Origin: SAR86 cluster bacterium SAR86E
GTDB taxonomy: Bacteria; Pseudomonadota; Gammaproteobacteria; Magnimaribacterales; D2472
DNA: 64,000 nucleotides
Assembly (NCBI GenBank): GCA_000307935.1
Contig: AMWX01000002.1
Span: 186,001-250,000, forward strand
Direction of reading: 5' to 3'
How positions within the stretch are numbered: the first letter of the stretch is position 1; each line of letters opens with the position of its first letter. The translations under genes and the position numbers were made by a program. Below the pieces are notes generated by a model, which saw only the letters and a program-made list of their open reading frames with translations, was not told the origin of the DNA and did no database searches. This document shows, piece after piece, positions 1-7,530 of this stretch.

Positions 1-164
1 AATTAAGTCAAAGTCAAATAAGTGAGCTCTCAAACGGTTACAAAGGAAGTAATGAATTTTTTCATAGGAGTAAATTAGATCAATGGATAGAATTCATTGA
101 TTACTTGAATAAAATCTGGGATATTTCTGTGCAAAAGATTGTGGAAAATCTTGAACTAAATTAA
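1..164 (+). CDS. C-terminal fragment of an unidentified protein, possibly ArsR-type regulator
   Basis: An open frame enters from the left edge (first full codon at base 3) and stops with TAA at 162-164, giving about 53 residues. The tail has alternating tryptophan and hydrophobic residues (WIEFIDYLNKIW, then a final VENLEL). This resembles the C-terminal helix of ArsR-family winged-helix regulators, where a W..Y...W pattern precedes the last short helix. No DNA-binding helix is visible because the gene is cut, so the family is a guess. It runs in the same direction as the FKBP gene 33 bases downstream. Confidence 0.5.
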   Translation, partial: LSQSQISELSNGYKGSNEFFHRSKLDQWIEFIDYLNKIWDISVQKIVENLELN

Positions 165-197
165 TGTCTCTAGCCAGAGTTTTGGCATAATTAAAAT

Positions 198-677
198 ATG
201 AAAAAAATATTCATACTTTTATTTTCAGTAATCTTAATTTCTGCATGCGGGGAGAAATCAAATTTAGAAATGAATTTACAAGAAAGCGAAATTTTTTTAG
301 AGCAAAACTTATTAAACTCAAACGTCATCCAGGTTGAACCGGGTCTTCAATATATAATTTTAGAATCGTCTCAAGCTAGCGTTCCCAGTCCAAAGCTCAC
401 AGATACAATCACGGCAGACTTTCATGGAACGTTAATGGATGGTTCTGTTTTTTGGAGCTCTGTCGAATTAGGTGAGCCCCTGACTATACAGCTTGCACAA
501 CTAATTCCAGGATGCCAAAAGATTATTTCTATGATGCAAGAAGGTGACTTTTGGAGAGTCTTTATTCATCCAGACATGGCATATGGGGAGGCGGGTAGGC
601 CAACCATACCTCCTAACTCTGCTCTTACATTTGATATAAAGCTGCATGCTGTTGAGGAAAGTCAATTTTCAAAATAA
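198..677 (+). CDS. FKBP-type peptidyl-prolyl cis-trans isomerase lipoprotein
   Basis: A 159-residue protein with a lipoprotein signal: a charged MKK start, a hydrophobic stretch and an ISAC lipobox with the cysteine near residue 17. It is therefore expected to be anchored facing the periplasm. Residues about 75-150 form one FKBP domain, with the family landmarks DGSVFWSS, IPGCQ, GDFWRVFIHP, YGEAG, IPPNSAL and FDIKL. FKBPs isomerise Xaa-Pro bonds and help fold exported proteins. The N-terminal part (about 20-70) is too short for the FkpA dimerisation domain, so this is a minimal periplasmic FKBP. Substrates are unknown. Confidence 0.88.
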   Translation: MKKIFILLFSVILISACGEKSNLEMNLQESEIFLEQNLLNSNVIQVEPGLQYIILESSQASVPSPKLTDTITADFHGTLMDGSVFWSSVELGEPLTIQLAQLIPGCQKIISMMQEGDFWRVFIHPDMAYGEAGRPTIPPNSALTFDIKLHAVEESQFSK

Positions 678-716
678 TAATGACAAAATGTCATTTTTAG
701 GTTCATAATACTAATA

Positions 717-914
717 ATGCTTATTGAAAAAATATTAAATCACATTTCAAATTGGGGAAAAGTTTGGTTTGGTTTAATTTTTCTTGGTAGCATTTTTAAT
801 GCAACTTTTGAAAAAATTTCTCTGTTAAGTGATATGCCTTATATTTCAGTTTTTGCTTTTGGATCAGGCGCCTTGATTGGTTTTTTAGCAAAGATGAGGG
901 GGGCTTGGTTATGA
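717..914 (+). CDS. small membrane protein coupled to the desaturase gene
   Basis: A 65-residue protein with two probable membrane segments (about residues 15-30 and 42-58). I do not recognise a family. Its stop TGA overlaps the ATG of the next gene in an ATGA arrangement at 911-914. Its last codons carry the purine-rich ribosome site (a run of G at about 899-903) used by the desaturase. This translational coupling argues that it is a real gene acting with the desaturase, perhaps as a membrane partner. That role is inference from position only. Confidence 0.6.
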   Translation: MLIEKILNHISNWGKVWFGLIFLGSIFNATFEKISLLSDMPYISVFAFGSGALIGFLAKMRGAWL

Positions 915-1804
915 CTAATATTTCAGAAATCTCTTCAGAGTTTTCATTTGAAAAAGAAAAAGCTATAGCTAGAACCTTTTCTAAACGATTTCAGTGGGAG
1001 ATGATACTGATGGGTTTGGGGCAGGCAACTATTTGGCTTTCATTATGGCCATTGGTGCTTAACGGTTTTTTAAATTTATGGGTAGGGTTTTTAATAGCAA
1101 GTCTATGTGCATGTTTTGCTTATCTCCCTTCTCACGAAGCCCAACATGGCAACTACTCTAGAGGCAATTCCAAGTTAAGGTGGTTAGATGGCTTGGTTGG
1201 CCATATCACTCTTATTACCCTTAAGTTTCCTTACCACATGCTAAGAATTACTCACATGAAGCATCATGCCTACACAAACAATCCAGAAAAAGATCCTGAC
1301 TATCTAAATGCACATACTAATTCTTTGTTGGGGGTTATCAAAAATGTTCTAGATGGCACAACCTTACAATTTGAAAAGTATCTTGATGTGTTTAAGGATG
1401 ACAAGGCTTTTATTAATTCATTCCATAGAGCAATTCCATTAGCACTATTTTATAAACTCGCGCCGTTGGTTTTAGTTGTTATTTTTCCATTGGAAACTTT
1501 ATTGCTGTGGTGGTTACCTGCTAAGCTAGGCTCGGTATATACCACAGTATTCTTCTCTTATTATCCTCATCTTGGCACCTCAACTGGAAGATATAAAGAT
1601 ACTAGATTTTGGTCTCATTGGATGCCGAGATATCTCAATCATTCAATGCAACTGCATTTTATCCATCATTTACATCCAAGTATTGGACATTATGATGAGC
1701 CAAGAGCTATAGAAGCTTTAAAGCCTTTTCTTCAAGCAAGAGGTGTGCCAGGTGCAGATGAGATACCTGATCGTGTATCATATAATCCTTTGATCAAAAT
1801 TTAG
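911..1804 (+). CDS. membrane fatty-acid desaturase-type diiron enzyme
   Basis: A 297-residue integral membrane protein with the three histidine clusters of the FADS superfamily: HEAQH near residue 75, HMKHH near 115 and HFIHH near 250. These bind the diiron centre that inserts double bonds or hydroxyl groups into lipid chains using O2. Several hydrophobic segments separate the clusters. I start it at ATG 911, which overlaps the previous stop and has a G-rich ribosome site just upstream; an in-frame TTG lies two codons earlier. Carotenoid hydroxylases and ketolases share this fold, so the substrate (acyl chain or carotenoid) cannot be fixed from sequence. Confidence 0.82.
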   Translation: MTNISEISSEFSFEKEKAIARTFSKRFQWEMILMGLGQATIWLSLWPLVLNGFLNLWVGFLIASLCACFAYLPSHEAQHGNYSRGNSKLRWLDGLVGHITLITLKFPYHMLRITHMKHHAYTNNPEKDPDYLNAHTNSLLGVIKNVLDGTTLQFEKYLDVFKDDKAFINSFHRAIPLALFYKLAPLVLVVIFPLETLLLWWLPAKLGSVYTTVFFSYYPHLGTSTGRYKDTRFWSHWMPRYLNHSMQLHFIHHLHPSIGHYDEPRAIEALKPFLQARGVPGADEIPDRVSYNPLIKI

Positions 1805-1814
1805 AGACTCAGCG

Positions 1815-2090
1815 TTGCAAAGCTCGGCATTAAAAAAATATTGGCAGTCTAATATTAAAATATTAATTTCACTATTATTCATTTGGTTTCTTTCATCATT
1901 TGGATTCGGAATTTTGTGGTCAGATACATTAGATAAAATTCAAGTTGGCGGATTTAAACTAGGTTTTTGGTTTGCTCAGCAAGGTAGTATTTATATTTTT
2001 GTGTTGTTGATATTTATCTATGTCTTTTTGATGAATAGACTCGATCAAAAATACAGCAATGAAGTCTCAAAGGATGACTCGCAAGAATGA
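1815..2090 (+). CDS. DUF4212 small subunit of sodium/solute symporter
   Basis: A 91-residue, two-helix membrane protein matching the DUF4212 pattern: a KKYWQSN start, then a GFKLGFWFAQQGSIYIFV core and an MNRLDQKY end. This family almost always precedes an SSS symporter of the VC_2705 type and is regarded as its small partner. Here its stop overlaps the symporter ATG (ATGA at 2087-2090). No ATG is available near the N-terminus, so TTG at 1815 is taken as the start; it gives a full-length family member. Confidence 0.85.
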   Translation: MQSSALKKYWQSNIKILISLLFIWFLSSFGFGILWSDTLDKIQVGGFKLGFWFAQQGSIYIFVLLIFIYVFLMNRLDQKYSNEVSKDDSQE

Positions 2091-3835
2091 CCACTCAGGA
2101 GCTGACATATCTATTTGTTGGCTTATCGTTTGCCTTATATATTGCCATCGCAATATGGTCACGAGCTAAATCTACTTCAGATTTTTATGTTGCTGGAAAA
2201 GATGTAAATCCGATTGCAAATGGCATGGCAACAGCTGCCGATTGGATGTCTGCAGCATCTTTTATATCTATGGCAGGATTAATTGCATTTATGGGTAAAG
2301 ATGGTTCTGTTTATTTAATGGGGTGGACAGGAGGATATGTTTTGTTGGCCTTGTTGCTTGCACCTTATTTAAGAAAGTTTGGCCAATTTACGGTTCCAGA
2401 TTTTATTGGAGCAAGATATTACTCTAAAGCAGCTAGATTGGTTGCCGTCCTGTGTCTTATATTTATTTCATTTACCTATGTCGCAGGTCAAATGAGAGGG
2501 GTGGGAATTGTTTTCTCTAGATTTCTTGAGGTAGATATTAATCAAGGAGTCATTATTGGAATGATTATTGTTTTTTTCTATGCAGTATTAGGTGGGATGA
2601 AGGGCATAACATATACTCAAGTTGCTCAGTATTGTGTTTTGATATTTGCATATCTTGTTCCTGCAATTTTTATTTCTATTCTGATTACCGGAAATCCCAT
2701 TCCACAACTGGGATTTGGAGATACTTTAATCAATAGTTCAACGTACCTATTAGATAAGTTAGATAATGTAACTGAAGAACTTGGATTCCTGCCATACACT
2801 GAAAGTGTGAAAAGCAATATTGACGTTTTTTGTATTACTGCAGCTTTGATGTTTGGAACTGCGGGATTGCCGCATGTAATTGTTAGATTTTTTACGGTTC
2901 CAAAAGTAAGCGATGCAAGAAAATCCGCTGGTTATGCGCTTGTATTTATCGCCCTGCTGTATACAACTGCTCCAGCGGTTGGTGCATTTGCAAGAGTAAA
3001 TTTTATTGATTCTGTTCAAGGCAAAGAGTATGTCAATGCCCCATCTTGGTTTAAAAATTGGGAGAATATTGGCTTAATTTCTTGGAATGATAAAAATGCA
3101 GATGGAAAAATCCGATATGAAGCAGGGAATGTTTATATAGATGGGCGACCACAATTCATTGAGGGATCGGGAGCATCGGGAGAACGAATGACTGATAATG
3201 TCTCAGATCTATCTAATAAGAATGAAATTTATATAGATAGAGATATCATGGTTTTAGCAAATCCCGAGATTGCCAGTCTTCCTGGTTGGGTTATAGCATT
3301 GGTTGCCGCTGGCGGTCTTGCAGCTGCGCTCTCTACAGCAGCAGGATTATTATTGGTAATTTCCGCAGCTATTTCTCATGATTTAATGAGAAAAACATTT
3401 AAACCCAATATTACTGACAAACAAGAACTTTTGTATGCAAGGATTGCAGCAGCTTTTGCAATATTCATCGCTGGTCTGTTTGGAATTTATCCGCCAGGAT
3501 TTGTGGCTCAGGTAGTAGCATTTGCATTTGGTCTTGCAGCAGCAACAATTTTTCCAGCGTTGTTTTTAGGTATTTTTTCAAAGTCTATAAATAAAGAAGG
3601 TGCAATTTCTGGAATGTTAGCTGGATTAATTTTTACTTTTTTATATATTGCATACTTTAAGTTCATTAATCCCGCAATGAATTTCGAAGACAATTGGCTA
3701 TTTAAAATTTCTCCTGAAGGCATAGGATTTATTGGAATGCTGATCAATTTTTTTGTAGCTATAGTTGTAAGCCGATTCTATTCTCCTCCTCCTATTGAAG
3801 TGCAAGAGATGATAGAAACTATTAGACAGCCATAA
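2087..3835 (+). CDS. sodium:solute symporter (SSS family, VC_2705 type)
   Basis: A 582-residue polytopic protein, about 13 membrane segments, of the solute:sodium symporter family related to acetate permease ActP. Early segments contain the conserved DWMSAASFISMAG stretch, which in ActP-like proteins lines the substrate and sodium path. A hydrophilic insert at about residues 310-390, rich in aspartate and glycine, separates the middle and late helices and is typical of the VC_2705 branch. The gene is translationally coupled to the DUF4212 small subunit. The likely substrates are short carboxylates such as acetate; this is family knowledge, not proven here. Confidence 0.87.
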   Translation: MTTQELTYLFVGLSFALYIAIAIWSRAKSTSDFYVAGKDVNPIANGMATAADWMSAASFISMAGLIAFMGKDGSVYLMGWTGGYVLLALLLAPYLRKFGQFTVPDFIGARYYSKAARLVAVLCLIFISFTYVAGQMRGVGIVFSRFLEVDINQGVIIGMIIVFFYAVLGGMKGITYTQVAQYCVLIFAYLVPAIFISILITGNPIPQLGFGDTLINSSTYLLDKLDNVTEELGFLPYTESVKSNIDVFCITAALMFGTAGLPHVIVRFFTVPKVSDARKSAGYALVFIALLYTTAPAVGAFARVNFIDSVQGKEYVNAPSWFKNWENIGLISWNDKNADGKIRYEAGNVYIDGRPQFIEGSGASGERMTDNVSDLSNKNEIYIDRDIMVLANPEIASLPGWVIALVAAGGLAAALSTAAGLLLVISAAISHDLMRKTFKPNITDKQELLYARIAAAFAIFIAGLFGIYPPGFVAQVVAFAFGLAAATIFPALFLGIFSKSINKEGAISGMLAGLIFTFLYIAYFKFINPAMNFEDNWLFKISPEGIGFIGMLINFFVAIVVSRFYSPPPIEVQEMIETIRQP

Positions 3836-3865
3836 TTACAGATTTTATTTTTACAAAAAAACTAA

Positions 3866-4027
3866 TTAGTCTCTCAATTTAGCTTCTAGCCTCTCAATCC
3901 GCCTTTCAAGTTTTTCTATCTCAGCTTTCTTTACAAACCCTGAGTCATTCATAAATTTTTCCAATGCTGGTTTTAGCATTTTTTCCATACCTTTGATATC
4001 ACCAGCCATTTTAAGTGGATTAAACAT
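3866..4027 (-). CDS. short coiled-coil protein, BMFP/UbiK- or phasin-like tail
   Basis: A 53-residue minus-strand frame, ATG at 4027 to TAA at 3866. It is preceded by a good ribosome site (GGAGA seven to eight bases before ATG). The product starts MFNPLKMAGD and ends in a heptad-patterned charged helix (KKAEIEKLERRIERLEAKL). That C-terminal pattern resembles the coiled-coil end of the BMFP/YqiC (UbiK) family, but the protein is shorter and lacks the LVTREEFD motif. It is flanked by a convergent symporter end and a divergent DoxX gene. The ribosome site and heptads make a real gene likely; the function is unknown. Confidence 0.65.
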   Translation of the reverse strand: MFNPLKMAGDIKGMEKMLKPALEKFMNDSGFVKKAEIEKLERRIERLEAKLRD

Positions 4028-4120
4028 TTTTTTCTCCAATAATTATCGTTTATGGGGTCTAAATTAATTTTTACAATTCTTAACAATCAATCAGATACAA
4101 TTATATAAAAAGGAGAATTT

Positions 4121-4537
4121 ATGAGCATTTCACATTATCTTGATAGCGTTGCAAAACCTTTTGAAGGGCTAGCACCATGGATCCTTAGGCTAGTTTTAGG
4201 GGTTTCATTTATATTACATGGGTTAGGTAAATTTCCATTACCTCCAGAAAAGATGGTTACTTGGTTTGAGAGCCTGGGAATTGCTGCTCCTGAAGTAGTC
4301 ACCAGCCTTGTTGCAATCGGAGAGGTTGGAGCTGGTGCAGCTGTAATTATCGGCGGCTTATTGGGTAGAGCGGGGCATATAGTAACGCGATTGGGAGGAG
4401 GCGCTGTTGTTGTCATTATGATTGGAGCATTTTATCTAGCGCACGCAGATTGGTTTATTACACAAAAATTATTTATGAGTGAGCAGATATTTATATTTGC
4501 TTTGGGTTTATATTTCTCTATCAAAGGAAATAATTAG
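4121..4537 (+). CDS. DoxX family membrane protein
   Basis: A 138-residue protein with four hydrophobic segments and the DoxX signature near the start (LRLVLGVSFILHGLGKF). Ribosome site AAGGAG lies seven bases before ATG. DoxX-family proteins are small quinone- or redox-associated membrane proteins with poorly defined roles; some act with thiosulfate:quinone oxidation or oxidative stress defence. No partner subunit is nearby, so no specific job is assigned. The Fur-controlled receptor gene follows but has its own promoter region. Confidence 0.82.
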   Translation: MSISHYLDSVAKPFEGLAPWILRLVLGVSFILHGLGKFPLPPEKMVTWFESLGIAAPEVVTSLVAIGEVGAGAAVIIGGLLGRAGHIVTRLGGGAVVVIMIGAFYLAHADWFITQKLFMSEQIFIFALGLYFSIKGNN

Positions 4538-4557
4538 AAAAGTGTTGCATTTGTAAA

Positions 4558-4584
4558 TGAGAATGATTATCATTACCATTCTCA
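4558..4584 (+). promoter_or_regulatory. Fur box upstream of TonB-dependent receptor
   Basis: A 27-base imperfect palindrome with perfect 8-base arms (TGAGAATG and CATTCTCA). Its inner 19 bases match the classical 19-mer Fur consensus at 16 of 19 positions by hand alignment. It sits 43 bases before the receptor start codon, so iron-bound Fur would block transcription when iron is sufficient. Confidence 0.88.
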
Positions 4585-4626
4585 ATTAGGCATGGTGTCT
4601 CTTTGAGTTAATCTCAAGGAGATATT

Positions 4627-6822
4627 ATGCAAGAGCAATGGCCAAACACTCATACAAAGATTCACATTATTTTAATGGGATTGCTTTCCATTTTATTTTT
4701 CACACCTATATTTGCTGTAACCTATGATCTTGAAAGCATAGAGTCAGTTCGAATTATCGGAACGAAAGAAGATGCTAGAAAGATTGCTGGATCAGGTACC
4801 GTAATTTCAAATGAAGATCTTAAAAAGACAATTGACACAGATATTCATAAGATATTATCTGCAGTTCCAGGCGTATTTTTCAGAACTGAGGATGGTTATG
4901 GCTTAAGACCTAATATTTCTATCAGAGGCACAAGTCTAGATAGATCGTCAAAAATTACAATTATGGAGGATGGAGTTTTGGTAGCTCCAGCACCATATAC
5001 TTCTGCATCAGCTTATTATTTTCCTACAACTGGAAGAATTCATGCGGTTGAGGTTTTAAAAGGGCCGTCAGCTGTTTCTCAGGGTCCAAGTACTATTGGC
5101 GGAGCATTAAATTTAGTGAGTACTCCAATTCCGGTTGATGGAAAAGGGAAGTTAGTGCAAGAACTTGGTGATAATGGTATGACTAGAACACACCTTGTGG
5201 CTGGAGGTGATAATGGAACTTTTGGAGGAATGCTTGAGGTTCACAATCACTCATCTGATGGATTTGATTCTATTGCAAACGTTGGCGGCGATACTGGTTT
5301 TGGAAAATCTGATGTACTAACAAAATTTAGATATACCAAAGGCAATCATGAAGTAACTTTTAAATTCTTAGACTTAGATGAGGCCTCAGAACAAACTTAT
5401 GTTGGCTTGTCACAGGCTAGCTTTAATAAAAATCCAAGAATGCGATACGGCATGACTCAATATGATCGAATGGATAATGATGGCGAGCAGACATCACTAA
5501 CATACAAAGGCTCATTTGGAGATATAGATGTTATTGCAACCTCATGGAGCAATGATTATCACAGAGATTGGTTTAAAGTCGATAAAGCTAATAATGAAAA
5601 GGCATATGGCATAAGTAATGGAATTAATAATGTTATCGAAGCTGCTAATGCTGGAAATGCAGATGCTCAGGGCATATTAGATGGCACAAGGGCTGTTCAA
5701 GTTAAGCTAAAGCATAACAATAGATTTTATGGCAATGAAGGCATCCAATTTCAGATCTCTACAGAGATTGCTAATCATTCATTAACCTTTGGGTATAGAG
5801 ACATGGAAGATTATGAAAGCAGACTTCAGAATTACGAATGTTTTGATCAAAGCGTTTCAGGCACTAATTCTGCTCTTTACGCATGTAGCACAGGTTGGAC
5901 TGGAAGCAATAACAGGCTTAGAGAAACTGATGCATCGTCATATTTTCTGCAAGACCAAATTTCTCTAGACAGATTAACAGTAACCTTAGGCTATAGATCT
6001 GAAGAATATGACAAAGTGGAAAATAGGTGGAAGGATGAGAAGCCTACAAGAACTATTAAAGATTCAAAATATGATAATAAAAAATCAAGCGGCGATTACT
6101 CCACTTTTGGGATGGGCGCTACTTATGATATGAATGAAAATCTTAAGCTTGTGGCAGGTTTTCATCAAGGAATGTCTCCAGTCTTTAATGGTGATGCAGA
6201 AGAAGCAGATAATATGGAGTTAGGTTTCAGATATAACAAAGATACTACTTCCATTGAAGTAATGTATTTTGCAAGTGATTACGCAAATCTAGTTGGAGAA
6301 TGTAAGAACTCATCTGGGGGTGACTGTGATGCAGGAGATACTTTTAGCGGCGGAGAAGTTGATGTATCTGGATTGGAAATAGATGCATCGTGGCTTATAG
6401 AGAGACAGTCAGTGAGCTATCCAATTGCCATAACCCTCACTTCAACTGATGCTACATTTGAAAATAGCTTTGATAGTGATTACTTTGGAGTTGTTGCATC
6501 AGGAGATGATATCCCTTACATCCCCAGTTCAGTTATAGCTATAAGTGCTGGTTTTGTAACAGATAATGGGTGGAGTGGATATTTAAGGATGGCAGATCAT
6601 GGCAGTTCGTGCTCAACAGCTGCATGCGGAACTTTTGAAAATATTGAATCATATAGTTATATAGACCTTTCTTTGCGCAAAAAAATTAATGACAGACTGG
6701 ATGTTTACGGTGTTTTAGAAAATGTTGCCGATAATGAAGACATTGCTGCACGCGCGCCAAAGAGTGGGGCAAGATCTCAAAAACCTCAAACATATAAGCT
6801 AGGGTTTAGTTATAAATTATAA
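4627..6822 (+). CDS. FecA-like TonB-dependent iron-chelate receptor
   Basis: A 731-residue outer-membrane receptor. A hydrophobic signal near residues 12-32 is followed by a plausible TonB box (ESVRIIG). The plug domain (about 45-165) carries the FecA-type motifs IRGTSLDRSSKITIMEDGV, APAPYTSASAYYFPT, EVLKGPSAV and GGALNLVSTPIP. The rest is a 22-strand beta-barrel ending in the aromatic-rich YKLGFSYKL. This branch imports ferric dicitrate-type complexes. No FecI/FecR-type N-terminal signalling extension is evident, so control is probably by Fur alone. Ribosome site AAGGAGATATT precedes ATG. The exact ligand is not established. Confidence 0.9.
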   Translation: MQEQWPNTHTKIHIILMGLLSILFFTPIFAVTYDLESIESVRIIGTKEDARKIAGSGTVISNEDLKKTIDTDIHKILSAVPGVFFRTEDGYGLRPNISIRGTSLDRSSKITIMEDGVLVAPAPYTSASAYYFPTTGRIHAVEVLKGPSAVSQGPSTIGGALNLVSTPIPVDGKGKLVQELGDNGMTRTHLVAGGDNGTFGGMLEVHNHSSDGFDSIANVGGDTGFGKSDVLTKFRYTKGNHEVTFKFLDLDEASEQTYVGLSQASFNKNPRMRYGMTQYDRMDNDGEQTSLTYKGSFGDIDVIATSWSNDYHRDWFKVDKANNEKAYGISNGINNVIEAANAGNADAQGILDGTRAVQVKLKHNNRFYGNEGIQFQISTEIANHSLTFGYRDMEDYESRLQNYECFDQSVSGTNSALYACSTGWTGSNNRLRETDASSYFLQDQISLDRLTVTLGYRSEEYDKVENRWKDEKPTRTIKDSKYDNKKSSGDYSTFGMGATYDMNENLKLVAGFHQGMSPVFNGDAEEADNMELGFRYNKDTTSIEVMYFASDYANLVGECKNSSGGDCDAGDTFSGGEVDVSGLEIDASWLIERQSVSYPIAITLTSTDATFENSFDSDYFGVVASGDDIPYIPSSVIAISAGFVTDNGWSGYLRMADHGSSCSTAACGTFENIESYSYIDLSLRKKINDRLDVYGVLENVADNEDIAARAPKSGARSQKPQTYKLGFSYKL

Positions 6823-6942
6823 GAGATTTCTCATTGGGGGCTACCAAAAAAAGTTGTGGTAGCTTTACTCCCTGAACCCTTCAAACATGTTCCCTAAGAC
6901 GAACACAGGGTTTAAGGTAGCCTCCTCTGAGGAGCCGATCTC
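6823..6942 (+). ncRNA. candidate structured small RNA, possibly reduced 6S-like
   Basis: The 120 bases right after the receptor stop are GC-richer than the surroundings and can fold into one long interrupted hairpin. GAGAT at 6823-6827 pairs with ATCTC at 6938-6942. GGGGGCTACC (6836-6845) pairs with GGTAGCCTCC (6916-6925). CCCTGAACCCT pairs with AGGGTTTAAGG, and TGTTC pairs with GAACA around the tip. A second GGTAGC (6858-6863) can compete for the same GCTACC, giving two alternative folds. The long rod with an internal bubble and the AGGGTTTAAGG strand recall 6S RNA, but it is shorter than the usual 180 bases. The identification is a hypothesis; the strand is assumed. Confidence 0.4.
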
Positions 6943-7070
6943 AACGGGGGTTGGTAATTTGGACAAGACGATCACACTTCCCCAGCGTCCTTCCTAAGTT
7001 TAACTTTATTTTTAAACAATAGATTTTATCAACCTCTGGTGAGACCTTAGATATTTTTAAGTTACCCTTA

Positions 7071-7098
7071 TTGCACTGAAAAAGATATCTTGTACAAT
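7071..7098 (+). promoter_or_regulatory. sigma70-type promoter of tRNA-Ala
   Basis: TTGCAC (7071-7076) and TACAAT (7093-7098) form good -35 and -10 elements with a 16-base spacer. They end 13 bases before the first base of the tRNA. Confidence 0.65.
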
Positions 7099-7111
7099 TG
7101 TGACCTCGTGT

Positions 7112-7187
7112 GGGGCTATAGCTCAGCTGGGAGAGCACCTGCTTTGCAAGCAGGGGGTCCGCGGTTCGATCCCGCGTAGCTCCACCA
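7112..7187 (+). tRNA. tRNA-Ala (anticodon TGC)
   Basis: A complete 76-base cloverleaf: acceptor GGGGCTA pairing with TAGCTCC, D-arm GCTC...GAGC, anticodon stem CCTGC/GCAGG around loop TTTGCAA (anticodon TGC at 7145-7147), T-arm with GGTTCGATCC and an encoded CCA end. This isoacceptor commonly sits between 16S and 23S genes, but no rRNA flanks it here. It has its own promoter. Confidence 0.98.
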
Positions 7188-7530
7188 TTTACTTTTGTCT
7201 GAGTTTCACCATTGTCTTGATCTTAAATATTTTTTATAAATATAGCCAGCTCTTAAACCATATGGTGTCCTTAAAAAGTAGCCCCATAGCTTTTTAGTAT
7301 TTTAGTATACGGATATATGAACATACTCATTGCGGATGATTTCTTTGATATCAGGTTTCATGAGTGTTCCTCAGAGAGCCTATGCAGAAGAATGAACTTA
7401 TGAATGAGCTGGTTCCAATTCTGAACCATTAGCTCCACTATTCATTCTTCAAAAAATTCTTTCCAAACTTGACTTACATCTAGCTCTAAGTTGTATAGTT
7501 TTGTCTATCTAAAAATATATAGACTTAAAT
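7188..7530. other. non-coding stretch downstream of tRNA-Ala
   Basis: This 343-base AT-rich stretch holds no convincing gene. The visible structure is an inverted-repeat hairpin at 7387-7450. Within it lies TAGCTCCACTATTCA (from 7430), which matches the tRNA 3' end region (from 7177) at 13 of 15 positions. A 19-codon minus-strand frame (7302-7361) with a GAGG ribosome-like site is too short to call. The start region of hchA lies at the right end. Confidence 0.6.
7387..7450. repeat. imperfect hairpin in intergenic DNA
   Basis: The outer arms GAAGAATGA (7387-7395) and TCATTCTTC (7442-7450) are perfectly complementary. The inner arm GAGCTGGTTC (7406-7415) pairs with GAACC-ATT-AGCTC (7423-7435) with a three-base bulge. 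There is no T-run, so it is not an obvious terminator. It could be part of a small RNA or the remnant of a mobile element. Confidence 0.6.

Noticed and set aside
7112-7187. Part of an rRNA operon, as tRNA-Ala(TGC) often is
   Set aside because: No 16S, 23S or tRNA-Ile sequence is visible on either side.
7100-7297. 65-residue plus-strand frame beginning MTSCGAIAQLGEHLL
   Set aside because: It is the well-known false protein made by reading through a tRNA gene; it covers tRNA-Ala entirely.
7302-7361. 19-codon minus-strand frame with a GAGG ribosome-like site
   Set aside because: Too short, no neighbours on that strand and no recognisable motif.
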